The position numbers were made by a program, and so were the translations under genes. A stretch of DNA of 64,000 nt from Osedax frankpressi (lineage: Eukaryota; Annelida; Polychaeta; Sabellida; Siboglinidae): NCBI GenBank assembly GCA_964035775.1, contig OZ038313.1, forward strand, positions 930,001 to 994,000. Reading direction: 5' to 3'. Shown here in pieces: positions 46,559 to 60,583 of this stretch (the first letter of the stretch is position 1; each line of letters opens with the position of its first letter). The notes beneath the pieces were generated by a model. The model did not search any database, had not been told where the DNA came from, and saw only the letters and a program-made list of their open reading frames with translations.

Positions 46559-49500
46559 CTCTGTAATAGATAATATTATGTAATTATTATTGTAAATAAC
46601 TATGTTATATGTAAATAGTATAGTTGACATCTATTATTATATATTATATTAATAAAATATATAAATACTTATATTTATATACGATATATGATTTAACCAA
46701 ACATATTATGTATATTAAATAACTAACCATAATTTAAGTATATTAATTATTAAATATATATATATATATATATAATAAAACTAAATATTATATATTTTTA
46801 ATAATACATATAGTAATAGTAATGGTAATATTAATTGTAATAGTAATAGTAATAGTAATAATAATAAATAATAATAATTGTGAAAAAGATTTTCCAAATT
46901 ACCAAATAATTAGTAAATTAATAAATGATTTATTTAAATATTCTAAGTTAAAAGTTCATAGGCTCAGTCATATATATCATGTTCTAGTTTATTTATATAA
47001 CTATATAGTATTATTTGTTGTTTAAGTGCTTCAAAATGTATTTTGGTATCAAATTAATACTAGTGATCTGAACATACCAAATATATTAATATAGGTAATG
47101 TAATACGTATTGGCATTGATTATAAGATCTAAGATATTCGGTGGTTCTTTTTGTAAGTTTAAATTAAGTTACGGTTGTAAATCTGATGCTTTTTAAATGT
47201 TAGGCATTTTAGAGCAAATACTTCGAAATACAATTTAGTTTTTACATGTTTTTGTTTGTGATTTCGCAAAGCATTTAAATAAAAAAATTGTTATTTAAAT
47301 TAAATAGAAAAAATATCTTGAATATCGAAAATTCACTAACAATTTTATTTCATTATTTATAAACAGATTTAATTTGAATTCTGAATTATAGAAGACTGGC
47401 ATTTAATTTATTTTAAAGTTAAACCCAAACCCGAACCGAATCTAAACTCAACATATAAATAGAATAATTACTATAATAACTACTATAATAACTATAATAA
47501 TAATATCAATCATAACTACAATATCTTTTACAATAACTACTATAACAACTACAAGACTTTCTACTACAATATTTTCTACAATAGATATTACAAGATGAAC
47601 TCACCTGAGATTAAAGAGATAAAAGTCAATAATACAGAGAAAACAATGTAGGCCGGTGTAGAATAAAAACAACCTTTAACAACGAAATAATAGGTTCATT
47701 TTTTATATTGTTTATAAATATGTCAAAGCATAAAATAAATATAATATAATGTGGTTTTATTTTAAAAGTAAAGCAATATGTATACGAAGGTAACAGTATT
47801 ATTAACCCCACTCTTCATTTACCATTATTAATAATTATTAATAATACTATTTGTATATTTGTATTAATGTATATATGTCATTGAAAATGATGCCATAATT
47901 CAAAAATAACGCTAAATAATTTACAAACATCAAAAATGCTGTCTATATGTGGTGTAAAATATATAATAGTTAAAGTAATATTATATAATAATAATAAATT
48001 AATTTCATTTTAATTGAATAATAAAATTATCTATATTAATTAGTATTCAAAATGTCTAGGTTATTTACAAGTTATATTCATCATATAAACTAGGTTTTGT
48101 CAATTTTATTTATATGTGTTATATATATATATATATATGTATATATAATAAGACCTATTTTAGATGTAGTCGTAGGTGAGTAATTGAGGTGGTGTAATCA
48201 GTCGGTTTTAATTGAAATATAGTTATCTACTATAGATTGTGTAGTTCCAGTTATTATTTAGTTACGGTAGTTAGTCGGTAAATTATAAAAAATTGGGCTA
48301 AAATATTGTCAGTAGGTATTTCTATAAATAATCTTATTTTATGTATATTGTATTAATGGAACGATATGCGTTTTGAAGACATTTATGTGGATAATCAACT
48401 GAATGGACGAGTTAAGTATAACTCTGAGATATAATTTGGTATTTGTATAATAATAATAAATATTTCTTTTTATAATTTCTTATTATATAGTAAATAGTAT
48501 ATATTAATATTACAAATATATATTAGTCAAATTAATCTTTATTACCAATAGATTAATAATATTAATATATAATATAGTAAAACCCAAATTAAAGAGAATA
48601 TACTATACTATTAAAACTTGTGTCTTTTAAATTATTTATATATAATGAATACCTTGTTAACTACTGACCGAATACCTTCTACATCACAACGTCCCACCCA
48701 ATAATTCAAAATACTTATCCGTATATGTAACCATCATGTTAACAAAATACTATATTATTGATATATAAAAAATAAATTTTGTATAAATTAATGTATTCAA
48801 TTATATATCGTTTATAAATATTAATTAGTGAATATCAGTCATCAAACATAGACTATGTCTGAAAAAATACTTACACATATATATCATCATTCCAAAATAC
48901 TTGCGAAAATTAATTATAACAATAATGTTATCTTTGATAATAGAACATTTTGAATATTTTGGGTTACCTGTAAATTACCGGTGATCTTAGATTCAAACAT
49001 ATAATGTTTGCATCTACAAATGTAAAATTGTGCTTAATATTGTTATTAAATATTTAAAAAAATCCTTATTTTCCTGTTTACAATAACATATTTATTTCCT
49101 TATCGTCTACAAATTATTGCAATTATTAAATTTTAAAACTCTATTCTCTAATCTTCAAGGTAAGATATTTAGTAATATATTATACTAAAATGATTATAAA
49201 ATAAATTACGACTTGTTATCCGATTTATTAACTACAACTGAATTCAAATACTATGTGAAACTGGTTTATTTATATATAACAATTTATTATTATATATAGA
49301 TTCGAATACTACGAAATGATTTTTACCATATACATAGATCACACGTAGATCATACCAACAAGTAGTTAATATTGGTTTTAGTTAATTTAAGATGTCCACT
49401 GGCTTCTAAATAGAAAACTCCAAAATTTGTGTTTTAACTATTTTCAAATATTATGTATTAGTAACTTGGTTATAACTTATTTTAAATATTCCTAATCCTA

Positions 49501-49794
49501 ACCTATTAATGATATAAATGTATTCATCATATTAAAAAGAGCTTGAAAAAGCATAAGGTATAAAGCATAAAGTATTTTTAATATTTAAATATGAATATAT
49601 AAACGTAAATTTATTAATGTTTTTCCAAATGATCAGAATTAAACTTTGGCCATTTTTAATTGATTAAAATAAATAATATTAAAATTGAAATATTTGAAGA
49701 TGTTTATTCTTTGTAAACTTGATTATTTTTAATATGTATTACAGTATATATCTATTACATATAAATAAATACACATATAGATTATTTTAAAATT
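46559..49794. other. Long AT-rich stretch without recognisable genes
   Basis: I see no convincing exon, RNA or mobile element. There are short simple repeats: (AT)n near 46756-46774 and 48121-48150, GTAATA-like runs near 46810-46870, and ACTATAATA-like imperfect repeats at 47465-47600. A short match, GATATTCGGTGGTT at 47128, recalls the sequence near 6888 and hints that part of this is an old copy of the SUN locus. Confidence 0.4.
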
Positions 49795-50164
49795 ATAATT
49801 GCTAATATAGAATTGAATAATATTTATATGAAATAACTAATATATTGTTTTATAATGAACACAACATTTTCTATTTAAAAAATATTTATCAATATATAAA
49901 TATATTACGAATAAATATCAATACTATATTTAATATGTATTAATACCTATTGAATGAGTGTATATTTATTATAATTAATTGATTTTTTAAATTAATTTAT
50001 TCTTATATTTTTTCTTATTTGCATTCTAATTTTTCCATATTTATTAATAATTTATCTAATAAATAAATAACAATACATTTGTTGTTCTTCATCATTTATA
50101 TATCCAAACATAAAAAGTGATTGATATATCTATAATACCATAATAATAATATAACAATATTTAA
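49795..50164. other. Diverged old copy of a SUN intron, left part
   Basis: The stretch around 49815-49950 aligns with 5360-5480 in the SUN A intron (ATATGAAATAA, ATATTTATCAATATATAAAT and following) at clearly lower identity than the young copies. It ends at the TTAA where the transposon inserted. Confidence 0.6.
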
Positions 50165-50183
50165 GGGGAGATCGCAGCGATCA
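50165..50183 (+). repeat. Left terminal inverted repeat of the Kolobok element
   Basis: 19 bp, preceded by TTAA. It pairs with 53650-53668 with two mismatches. Confidence 0.9.
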
Positions 50184-50715
50184 CGTTTAACATGGTAAAG
50201 AATAGGGAAATATAGCTCTATATAAAATGTAATAACGTACTCAATACTTGGAACCGTGCCAATATTTTTTGACCTACTTATTGGTAATATATAGTCGAAT
50301 ATAGTTAGATCATTATATTTTAGCAATTCATTTTAAATATGTTTACATATTACTATGAAATACAGTATTTAAAAAACAACTTAAAAAACAATTTTATATG
50401 AATAAATAAATATATTACCAAATATCTATTGTGATATATATAAATATAAAAATATAACTATATAAATATATATAATATCTTTATACACACATAAAAATTA
50501 ATGAATTACCTAATATATTGAATGAGTTATTACAAATATAAAATCAGTAAGCAAGTGAAAATAATTATTCTGAGAAAAACGGCTTCAAAGTTTATGCACT
50601 TTTATTATAATTTATAAATTTATTATGCATAGTAAAAAAAATAGTATGGTTTGCAATGTTTATTATTATTGAATATATAAATATTCAATGTGATATCTAC
50701 ATATATACTAAACAT

Positions 50716-50768
<53 letters not shown>

Positions 50769-50825
50769 AATATAGTAAATATAAAAATAATATAATAATA
50801 TAAAAATAAACATGTACATATAAAA

Positions 50826-52080
50826 CTAGGCGCCTTCTCCAGGCAAGTAATCGGCTCCTTTTTCAAGCCTCCTGCTCCTCGCAGCTTTAGTAGACCGGTT
50901 ACTTTCTATATTAGCATTATAAAGTCTTTTTGCATCTAGAGATTTAGAGAACATTTCCATTTCACATGTACTTTCTTTATTCTCTAAATATTTTGCAAAT
51001 GCATTCAAAGTATTTTTTGCTCCAGTATTATATGTTAATATAGCCGTATTCACAGCATACTTTATAACATGGAATCCATGGAACGAGGTCTGTAAAAAAA
51101 AACATTATAAAATGTAACCATATATAAATAACATTCGGGTACAACCTTTTTGCATCTATGCCAAATCATGGAATGATAAGATTCATTATTGTTTTGTGTT
51201 TTTGTCCCAAGACACCTCGAAAGTAATTCTTTTGTACAAAGCCTTTCGTATATGGGCTTGAGGTGAGGAGCTATTACACTGTAAATTTTTGTTTTCATAT
51301 GCGTATGAGACATTGGGACTTCTCCTAAAAAATATAACCAATATAAATAATATATACATATATGATCGATAATAGTCAACCTTTTGCGATTGCCTTTTTG
51401 TAAAAGCACCAATCGATACTGCACCGGTCATGATTGGAACACTGATCTGTTGATGTAACATGATAATATGTTGCCCAGACATCATTTATCATACCAGATA
51501 GATCACCAGTGTTGGATCGTATCTAATCATATAAAAATAAAATTATGATTTTATAAAATTGACATTGAATATCTAATAAAACTAACAGCTTTGCTGAAAT
51601 AATTTCCAAGTTTATTGATTATTGCAGCCGTAAGTTTGCCTGGACCTTTCCCACCAAAACGAACACCTAGATGACTTCCATCTTTGATTAATTTTCTAAA
51701 GGCCGAGGTCATTCTTTTATGAACATGGTTCACGCATTCCTCTTTAGTTATCGGGATATCTCCATAAATATTCTTAGAACTTAGGTTACTATACATTCTA
51801 CTGTCGCCATCTGAGAGAACAGAAGTATATCTAAATCCATATCTTTCAATTGATCTTCTCCAGATGACTTCAGCTGCTTCAACCTAAAAAGAAACGATTA
51901 ATTATATTAGGTAAAATATAATTGAATAAATATATTTATATGTAAAATTACCTCCATAGCTCCCGAATTCTTATCAAAATTGATTCCACAATTTGGCTGA
52001 TGATCGGCATACCATAGATTAAATTCTGCCTGCACCATACTAGACTTATTACAGCTTCAACTCTGTTATTACAATTTAAA

Positions 52081-52111
<31 letters not shown>

Positions 52112-53133
52112 ATAGAGAAATTATTGCAACCAACATGGCAGTATAATGAGTATGCTTCATAGTCTAATATCAAGCCGGTTTCTAATTCTATGATTGTTCC
52201 AACTCCATACTGCGAAGAATGCCCCCTCTTTTGCCAAGAACCATCATAAGAAACAGCAATATTAATTATGTCATCAATTCTGATTGATTTATCAATATCC
52301 ATATAAGCTTTTCTTATAATCTTGGCCACATCCTTGAACATATCATGTGCAACCTATACAAAATTATATATATGTATTATAAATATTATTATATGCTAGT
52401 TTATTTCCTATATTATGTTCCAAATATACTAACATTGATAGCGTTTGCAGTAATTTTTTTTGAGATACTTGTATAGGTATTGGTTACCATACATCCGATG
52501 TTCATGTGAGCCATGATGCTCTTTAATAACGTAAAGCTACCTCCCCCATACATTGTACCCATTACAGCCTTTACATCGATCTCCTTCGGTGAATTTTTTT
52601 GATTCTTATAATCCATATCTATTGTTTTCATTATGCCACATGATACACATGTTAGATAAGCCTTTGTGCTTATACCGCTCGATTTGTATACAATATCCAA
52701 TTTGATTTTTTGGCATTTTGGACAAAGTGTATACATAAGGAGAACAAGGATAGAAGATGATCTCCAAATATAACTTATATCAGTTTTATCAATAGTATCA
52801 TCATCTTCATTTATAAATATATCCATATTAGATGCCATAGCTATTTTGCTATGTGAAGCAGATTCTTCAGTAACTTCAATCAATGATCCCGATGTCTATT
52901 ATAAAATTATTATTATAAAATATCATACAAAATTGTAATAAAATAATTTATAACTACATATATACTATTTTGTTTAATGTCAAATTAAAGTATTTATATT
53001 CTATTATATATATAGTCAAAATATTATAATATATATATATATTCTACATTGTCATAAAATTGTTTGTATTACTTACACTTCGTTGTTTGATCATATTTTC
53101 GACCTGCTTCTGTCTCTTATTCTTAGGACCCAT
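50826..53133 (-). CDS. Kolobok-type transposase, eight exons, 570 residues
   Basis: It cuts and pastes the element through a DDE-type nuclease fold. Exons, 5' to 3': 53133-53077, 52895-52434, 52353-52135, 52044-51952, 51883-51587, 51522-51381, 51324-51146, 51089-50826. All phases agree, giving 1713 bases with no stop before TAG. Visible parts are a basic start (MGPKNKRQKQ), a zinc-finger-like pair LCPKC and TCVSC, then the family's signature blocks SYDGSWQKRGHSSQYGVG, NSGAMEVEAAEVIWRRS, LSDGDSRMYS, TKEECVNHVHKRM and KTQNNNESYHSMIWHRC. Likely catalytic residues are the Asp in SYDGSW, an Asp in SDGDS and the Glu in NNESY. The start is the ATG just inside the right end. The acceptor of exon 4 is the least certain join. 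Confidence 0.8.
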
Positions 53134-53649
53134 AATTTACTTATGAAGTTACTTATAATAAAAGTAATATGATATATAATATAATAGTATGTAGTGAATG
53201 TATATATGTGAAGAAGTTATATTAAAAAATAGCTACAAAAGGAAGAAACGCAAAAATGAAATGAATATCGTAAATAATGCTTTGAAAATTCAAACAAAGG
53301 TAATTAGTTTGTTTTGTTTGGAACGATTGTATTGGTTGAATCGATCATGTGAATATGATATTTGACAACTAGATAAACAACTATAGATATTCAAATATTC
53401 ACAATTTTAAATTTAGAAAATCCATTATATATACGGTTTTATACAAATAAATTATAAAAATAATTTATTCAATTTTTCACTAATTTATTATTTTCACAAA
53501 TTAATATTTTCAAAAAACTTATAAACATTCAATTTATTCAATTTATATTGCGTTTTTCAATCTGAAATTTCACAACAGTATTAATAACATATAAATTAAT
53601 CTAAATAGTAAATAAAAATAAATTTATAAAAAAAAAAATTATTATTATT

Positions 53650-53668
53650 TGATCACTGCGGTCTCCCC
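53650..53668 (-). repeat. Right terminal inverted repeat of the Kolobok element
   Basis: 19 bp, followed by TTAA at 53669-53672. It pairs with 50165-50183. Confidence 0.9.
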
Positions 53669-56440
53669 TTAAATATTGGTAATTGTTGTCAAATTCTTTT
53701 TTGTGCCAATTCTACTCTGAAAACCTTGTTCCATAATAGTTGATATATATTATTCCTTTTTAAGATCTTATCAGATCTTATCTTTCCTTCCTGTGGATGT
53801 AAGCATTATTAAAATAATCACAAAAAATCACTGCTTTTTTTGACTATAATTCATATAATAAAACCAGAATTAAATCCTGTTTAGAAATCATTCAATATCA
53901 TCTCTGGTCATTTTTTCAAATCCTAATAATAATATAAATTTAGATTCACTCCTATATCATGTCTGGATATAGTTGATCATTTTACAGATGGGGATTATAT
54001 TGTAATATTAAATTCCATTTTACATAAAATTTATATTTTTGCATTTCACATATAATCATTATATAATAGTTTACAAATTTTATGAAATAAATATTAGTTT
54101 TAAATACTATCTGAGATTATTTAATAAATAACTCGAGTTCATTTAAATGATCACCAGTAAATATTTGACTGTTGGTTATTATAAAATAGAAGAAATTGAT
54201 TCCCAAAGAAATAAATAGAACAATTTCCTGTTATATAACCTTTTATAAATATATATCAATTATATTATTAAAATTAGAAAACCAGCATACATTATGCTAC
54301 AATATAATATTAAACAATTTGCTTTCCTTTATTTTGTTCAATTAATATTTTGTAACTATTTCATTCCAGCTATAAATCACACAATAAAAAAGTTTTTATT
54401 TTTAATGCAGAGGAATATTATCCAATGATTTAACTTTGAAAGTTAAATGCAAATTCCATCAAGTTTATGTGTCTATATATTCTGTTTTATAATAATATCG
54501 ATATATAATTACTAAATTATAGGTTAATCGGTGATTATATAATATGTATATACATTAGTACATAGATAATTTTTACGTAAATATACCTCAGATATGGGTA
54601 AAATTAAAGATAATTGTACATTGGAGTGGATGGAAAATAGATTTGTTTTGAATTTTCTTTTCATATATTTTTACAAATATTTTGTTTCCTCCAATGATTT
54701 TAAGTTTAACAGAGACTTGATAGAACATTTTAACATTGAGTAGATAAGAACAAATTTTAACAATTTTTTGCACATAGAAATAATTGTCTTACATATACCA
54801 TTTTTAAATATGTCATAAATGGGCTAAATACTGTATAATAATAATTAAAAAAATATTAATTTAACATTTCTACCGCCTAGAAGTATATTTCTAGGAATAT
54901 ATTTTTAAAATTAATAAAAAAATATATACCAAATTAATAATATCTATAATGTTTTATTGTATGTATCATATATCTATATCATATTCGATAACATTTATTT
55001 ATATTGGTTTAAAACATATATTTCATGCCTTCATTATATTATTTATGATAATTTGATTATTTATTCTAATTTTAAACTAATAATTTTACACCAATTTATT
55101 TTTAAAAAAATTAATTAATATTACATTTTTATAACAAAATCAGCAGTATCTGCGATCTCTTTTGTATACACTTATAAATGCAGTCAACGTATTACTACTT
55201 ATAGTAGTTGATATAAATATATTTTAAAATCTATAAATCTCATAGCTTCATTCAGCTCACGAGTCAAAAGTAAAATGAAGCATTTTAAAATTTAAACAAA
55301 CTTCTTTAACACATGAAATTAAATATTAATAATTTAATTTCCATTTGAGTTATTAAAATATTCTTGTTCATTATTAAAACATTTAAAAAAAATCCTTTAC
55401 CAATATTATGTTTTATTATATAATATCTTTATATTATTTTATATAAACATTTGTATTATGACTAACTATCTACTCTATTGTACATGTGTAATATCACATT
55501 AACTATTAATAGTGTGTATATAATATACATATTAATGTTGCAGTACATTTAACACTCTATAGGATTATACATCTGATGTAATGATAGTATTATTGAGTTT
55601 ATATTTGTATTTAACTTATTTAAGTTATTGTAATATAACAAAATTAAGCAGTGTTAAATATTCATATTTATGTAAAAATTAATGTTTATATCATGAAAGT
55701 ATATTTTATTAAATATATAGGTTTTATGATTAAAAATTATATTAAAATCATTTGTTAACTAAATTAAAAAATAATATTTTAAATTAATATTTTAGAAAAT
55801 ATATTGGCATGTAAGGTTATTCCATTATGCTTGTTTTGTTGTTTATTGAACAATTATTAGTCATAATTATAATATATATATTATAAATGAAATATTCTTA
55901 TATAGTTATATAAATTCATGTATATAGTTTTATTAAAACTAATCATATTTACAGAAATATTAAAGCTAAATAATAAGGAAAATAAAAATCTAATAAAAAT
56001 AATTATATTAATCCACCAAATACAAAATCTGATACATTAAACATTTAACTTCTGTGAACAATTAATTCTCTAGAAGTTATAACCTAATTATAAAAATTGT
56101 TGAGATTGTAAAAAATCATTATATTGTTTAGATAATTATATTTTATTTAGAACTCTGGTAGCACTGGTAAGAACAAAATATGTATCAATTATTATATATT
56201 AGAAATTTGATTGCTTACTTAAGTGTATACTGTATGTACTAATAATTAAATTACCTGAAATCACTAGACCATAACATTAGATTGACAGTCAGTAACACCA
56301 CTACAAATATTGCTATAATATTGTACGACTTCTTAAATCTTAAATTTTATTGAATAACTTTAAATATATATTTTTTTAGATATAAATAATAAAGTAAAAA
56401 TCATCTATAAAATTCAACTTATTAAATCATTATTTTTAGA
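53669..56440. other. Diverged old copy of a SUN intron, right part, and kelch C upstream region
   Basis: Short stretches align with the SUN A intron in the same order: 54301-54345 with 5500-5545, 54425-54465 with 5630-5670, 55562-55615 with 6037-6095. Identity is far below that of copies A and B, and none of the SUN exons is recognisable. The last few hundred bases presumably contain the promoter and 5' leader of kelch copy C; TTTTTAG just before its ATG may be an acceptor of a leader intron. Confidence 0.5.
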
Positions 56441-59049
56441 ATGAATACCGAAGCAAAGAATATACTTGAAAATTTAAAATCTATGCAGCAAGAAGGAAAT
56501 CTGACAGATTTCACTATAGAAAATAATAGAGAATCTATCAAGGTTTTAATCTATCACATTACTCATATCTAGGTAGTCTGGATATTTTATTCTATTTTTA
56601 ACTATAAATTTTAGCCCAGTAAATTTAATAACACTGCCAGCAAAATAATAGAATATAATAGATGTTTTCTAATGTCCTGTTCAATTTGTATATATATATA
56701 TATATTTAATTCTTTGTATGATATAAACTATAGAGAATATGACACATGTATAATATTTATATAGTTTATTATTCATTCCATGGTAATAATGCAATAAAGT
56801 AATTTCTATATACATTTACATTACCTAAACAATGAAAACCAGAGTTTTAAATAGAATACATTCCTAAGATCAAAGTTTAGTTACTCAGTAATTGAAATGT
56901 GATATGAAGTGAAGATAATATCAACACTGTATCATATCATATATATTTAGACAACTGGATGAATTCATGTATTATATCACATCTTATAGTATATTATATA
57001 ACATTACATTATAATAAGTAATGTAATAATATATTAAATAAACATAGGAATGATTTATATGTTTAACACTTACACTTTATAAGATTAATACTATCTAGTC
57101 CTTTAGGTTACTAGTAAAGTATTTACATTAGGTTTATAATGAGTTAATAATTAATAATTGTTTTTAATGATTATATTTATTGTAAATTATTTATTAACCA
57201 TATAAGGAACTATTATTTATTGATCTAACTTCTATTACATCATATAAACAGGTTCACAGAAATGTGTTGGCTGCTAGCAGTCAATACTTTAAAACTATGT
57301 TTCTCACAAAGATGAAGGAGTCTGCTGAACAAAGAGTAACATTAGATTACAATAAAGACATGTTCCAGCTTGTCTTAGACTACTTCTATTCTGGAGAAAT
57401 CCACATTAATAAAGATAACTTTGCTGGTGTTATGGAAATCTCACATTATTTACAGGTTTAATATTCACTCGTTAAGGAATGCATTGTATTTAATAAAATC
57501 TAACAATAACTCATTATCTTTCTTTAAATTACTTAATTATTAAATTATAACTTTAGAATATATTATTAACATTTTTATTATCTATTTAACTTTTATTAAA
57601 TTATTAAACATTAATATTTAAGAATATGACAATTAACACTTTATTTAATACTAAAGATAAAAGCAGTAGTGTAATATTTAATAATTAATCAAGTTAACTA
57701 ATTAATGATCTATTCTGATATAAATTGATATTTGCATACAACTAACACTACAATTAATGTGAATGCAGGTAGATGCTATTGTAAAGAGATGCAATGAATT
57801 CATTTGCGAATATCTACCAACGAACCCCTCGTCTCCTTTACTGGAGTATATTTACACTTATGAGATGGGGATATCTCCAGAAGAGATTCTTCTGAAAGTA
57901 AAGTCTCAGCTAGAGTCTGTGTACACAGAAACTCTAGAGAAATATGTGTTTCTGCGGACTACATTTACACTTACAATTATTAACTATAATAAGTAATAGA
58001 GAATTAAATCTAGGGATGAGTACGCTATAGTAAAGTGTGTAGTAATGTGGGTACTATATGATGTAGAAGATAGACTAACGCATGCCAACTCATTGTTAGA
58101 ACTTATAGATTGTGGTCAGTGTAGTAAAAGTATGATGTTAGAAAATAAATCTATTAATACAAGTGTTCCATTGTTAGACAAACTCTTACAACAATTACAC
58201 ATAAAAATCTCTATTTTAAATGATAACTGTACCAAGGGTTTAATTAGGCATTACGGGGTAGAGAGAATCAATGCTATAGAAGTGCCTAGAGAAGTGCCTG
58301 GAGCCATTAAGTCTAGTTCTAAGTCTCTATGCCATGTGTCAGAAGATGGCATATACAACACTGCCACTAAAGAGAGACTAGTGCAATATAACTTTGGTGT
58401 AGTTGATTATGTAATCTATACAACTAAACAATTATTATTCATCTTCTCATTTAATGGAGGTAAAATGTATAAATATAACAATGCCACTAAAGAAGTAGTT
58501 GTGTGTAGTGACCCAACAAACTATTACTTTGACTGGTCATCAACTGTTAATGAAACATCAGATGGTAGATTAGTTGTTATTGGAAGCATGAGGAGTAATG
58601 GGAGCTATAGTAATGAAGTGAGATATTATAACATAGCTAATGACTCATGGAGTAAAGGTCAAAGTTTACCTTATGATGTAGGTCATCATACAACTGTAGT
58701 AGATGGAGATGACATTTATGTTATTGGTGGTAATGTTAATAAAGTAATACGTTATAGGAATGGCAGATGGCAGACTTTATCTCCTTTATTAAACAATAGA
58801 CATTGTCATATAGCTATGTTAGATGATAACTGTATTTATGTATATGGAGGTGATAATAGAACTAACTGTGAATGTTATGACATCTTAACTGACCAGTGGT
58901 CAGTTGTTGATAATGCTGTGTATAAAAGTATTTACTATAATAATTCTATTATTGATGTAAACAAACGTTTATTGTACACATGTGAAGATGATAATGTATA
59001 TTCTATTTCTTTAGACAATAACATTAAATCTTTATTATATGTATACTGA
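56441..59049 (+). pseudogene. BTB-kelch gene copy C, all exons present but frame disturbed
   Basis: Exons are 56441-56542 (ATG, NILENLKSMQQEGNLTDFTI), 57252-57455 (BTB core VHRNVLAASSQYFKTMF, then DYFYSGEIHINKDN and ISHYLQ) and 57769-59049 (BACK and kelch repeats), all joined in phase 0. The architecture and the roughly 530-residue length are those of a Cullin-3 adaptor of the KLHL type. After LRTTFT the third exon has 4 extra bases and, about 45 bases on, 1 missing base relative to copy B. The frame is restored but the shifted stretch contains TAA (57994-57996), so the main product would end after about 180 residues. An ATG at 58045 heads an open 334-codon kelch part. The C-terminus is about 32 residues shorter than in copy B because of a deletion that joins 59046 to downstream DNA. 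Confidence 0.85.
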
Positions 59050-59631
59050 TAATTAATTTACTACACATAATTTGAAATATACATACTATTAAATGTAATA
59101 ATCTGACCAATCACAGTAAAGAAACATATCCCTAGATTGAAAGTAAATAAATAAAAGTTATTTCATTCATAAATGTATTGCATTATTAGATGTGATATGA
59201 ATTTTATATTACATAAGAAAGTGTCCATATAACATTGGATGTTTAATTACTATTGTTACATATAATGAGTTAAACTTATATTTAACACAATACATATTGA
59301 TACAAATAATATCTATTCTAATAAATGATATTATTAAGAGTATGCATCTAAATACACTGCAGTGTATTTTGATATAACTAAGATTAACTAATATCTCTGA
59401 ATATTCATCTCTACAGTTATAAATTATAGTTAAGTATATCTGAATGTTGTATTAAATAGATAATTGCAATTGTCATTTCATCGTATGAAGGAAGCAGTAG
59501 TTTATAAAAAAATGATTGTATATTCTTTTGTTATTTCCTATCAAATATAAATTAATTCATATTATTATGTTAGTTATTAAATATATAGTAAATATATATC
59601 CTAATGTTAAGATATTTTACTACATTATAGA
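59050..59631. other. AT-rich DNA downstream of kelch C
   Basis: Parallels 33934-34540 of copy B almost base for base. No gene is seen. Confidence 0.5.
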
Positions 59632-60583
59632 TCAAGCAGAGGCCATTTGACACATTCTAATTTGTCTGTTATATCCTTTGTATAGCTTAACGGATACTTT
59701 ATTTGCTAAGTTGATGTAGACCTCTTTACTTAGGTCTTTGTCATTATCAAGTGACATCTCCTTGACGTGCGGAGTTCTTCCCATTGTTATATTACATTAA
59801 CCGTTGTTTCCTTCGACAGCATTCGGTACAGTAGGTTCCTAGTGAGAGGCAGATCTAGTGGTTTCTACAACAATTACGAGATGGCATATTTTGTTGAGTC
59901 CGTTATGTAGTTATCTTCTCTTTAATTGAATTTACATGTTTTACATTTACTTTATTATCTCTTAACAAGACGAGAAAATATGTGTTTGTCGAGCATTATC
60001 TGACTTTTTGGATGTCCCGAGGATACATATATTACAACCCCTCCGACGTAGCCAACACATCGTGAGGTTGACTTAATCTCAGTAGATTTGTCGGAGTATG
60101 TTGTAAAATAAGATTTACATTCTTATCCGAAGGAATGAGCTTATAAGTACAGGACTTCATTGTCTTAGTCAAAGGCGGGATGTTGTGTGTTGTCTATCAT
60201 GGGACGTTAACGGCTAGCTATTGCTCGTGTACTTTATGTGTGTAGTGCCGGTTTAAAACGCAGGGGCTACGGAGTTAATAATAAAGCTAGTTATATATGC
60301 AAGTTTAGTTGTGCGACACGACATTTACGTGTAAAGTTAATAAGTGCTAATGTACAGATAACGGCCAAGTGTATAGCAACATATCACGAGATGTGTGATC
60401 ATGCGTGACGGTAATTTAGATGACGTAATCAGTCTGTAAGATACACACGCATTCTACAGAAATATAATATATATTTCAACGCATCTCATATATTATATTA
60501 ACGGACGTTCTTTAAATGTTCTTCTTGCCAAGAGAACCAAACATTTGAAGTGTTTACTATCCCAGTTCTTTACGACACAGAAA
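59632..60583. other. GC-richer block of about 0.95 kb, unassigned (copy C)
   Basis: Second copy of the block at 34541-35485, with few differences, including the TATA-like and AATAAA-like signals. It has no ORF and no clear terminal repeats. Function or family is not assigned. Confidence 0.3.

Larger units (their letters stand above)
50165..53668 (-). mobile_element. Kolobok-type DNA transposon, apparently complete
   Basis: A 3504-bp element whose ends are 19-bp inverted repeats: GGGGAGATCGCAGCGATCA at 50165-50183 and, on the other strand, GGGGAGACCGCAGTGATCA at 53668-53650 (17 of 19 alike). TTAA flanks both ends (50161-50164 and 53669-53672). TTAA targets and G-rich ends fit the Kolobok superfamily, whose transposases are also captured by the Mutator-like transposase family model. 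The enclosed transposase is open throughout, so the copy is young and could be active. The surrounding AATATTTAA and TTAAATATT make a longer palindrome, so the exact target duplication is slightly ambiguous. Confidence 0.85.

Noticed and set aside
46822-47025. 67-codon frame starting with Val/Ile repeats
   Set aside because: Simple-repeat translation in AT-rich DNA with no family or splice support.
50165-53668. PiggyBac element because of TTAA flanks
   Set aside because: The transposase shows the SYDGSW, LSDGDS and KEECVNHV blocks of Kolobok/Mutator-like enzymes, not piggyBac motifs.
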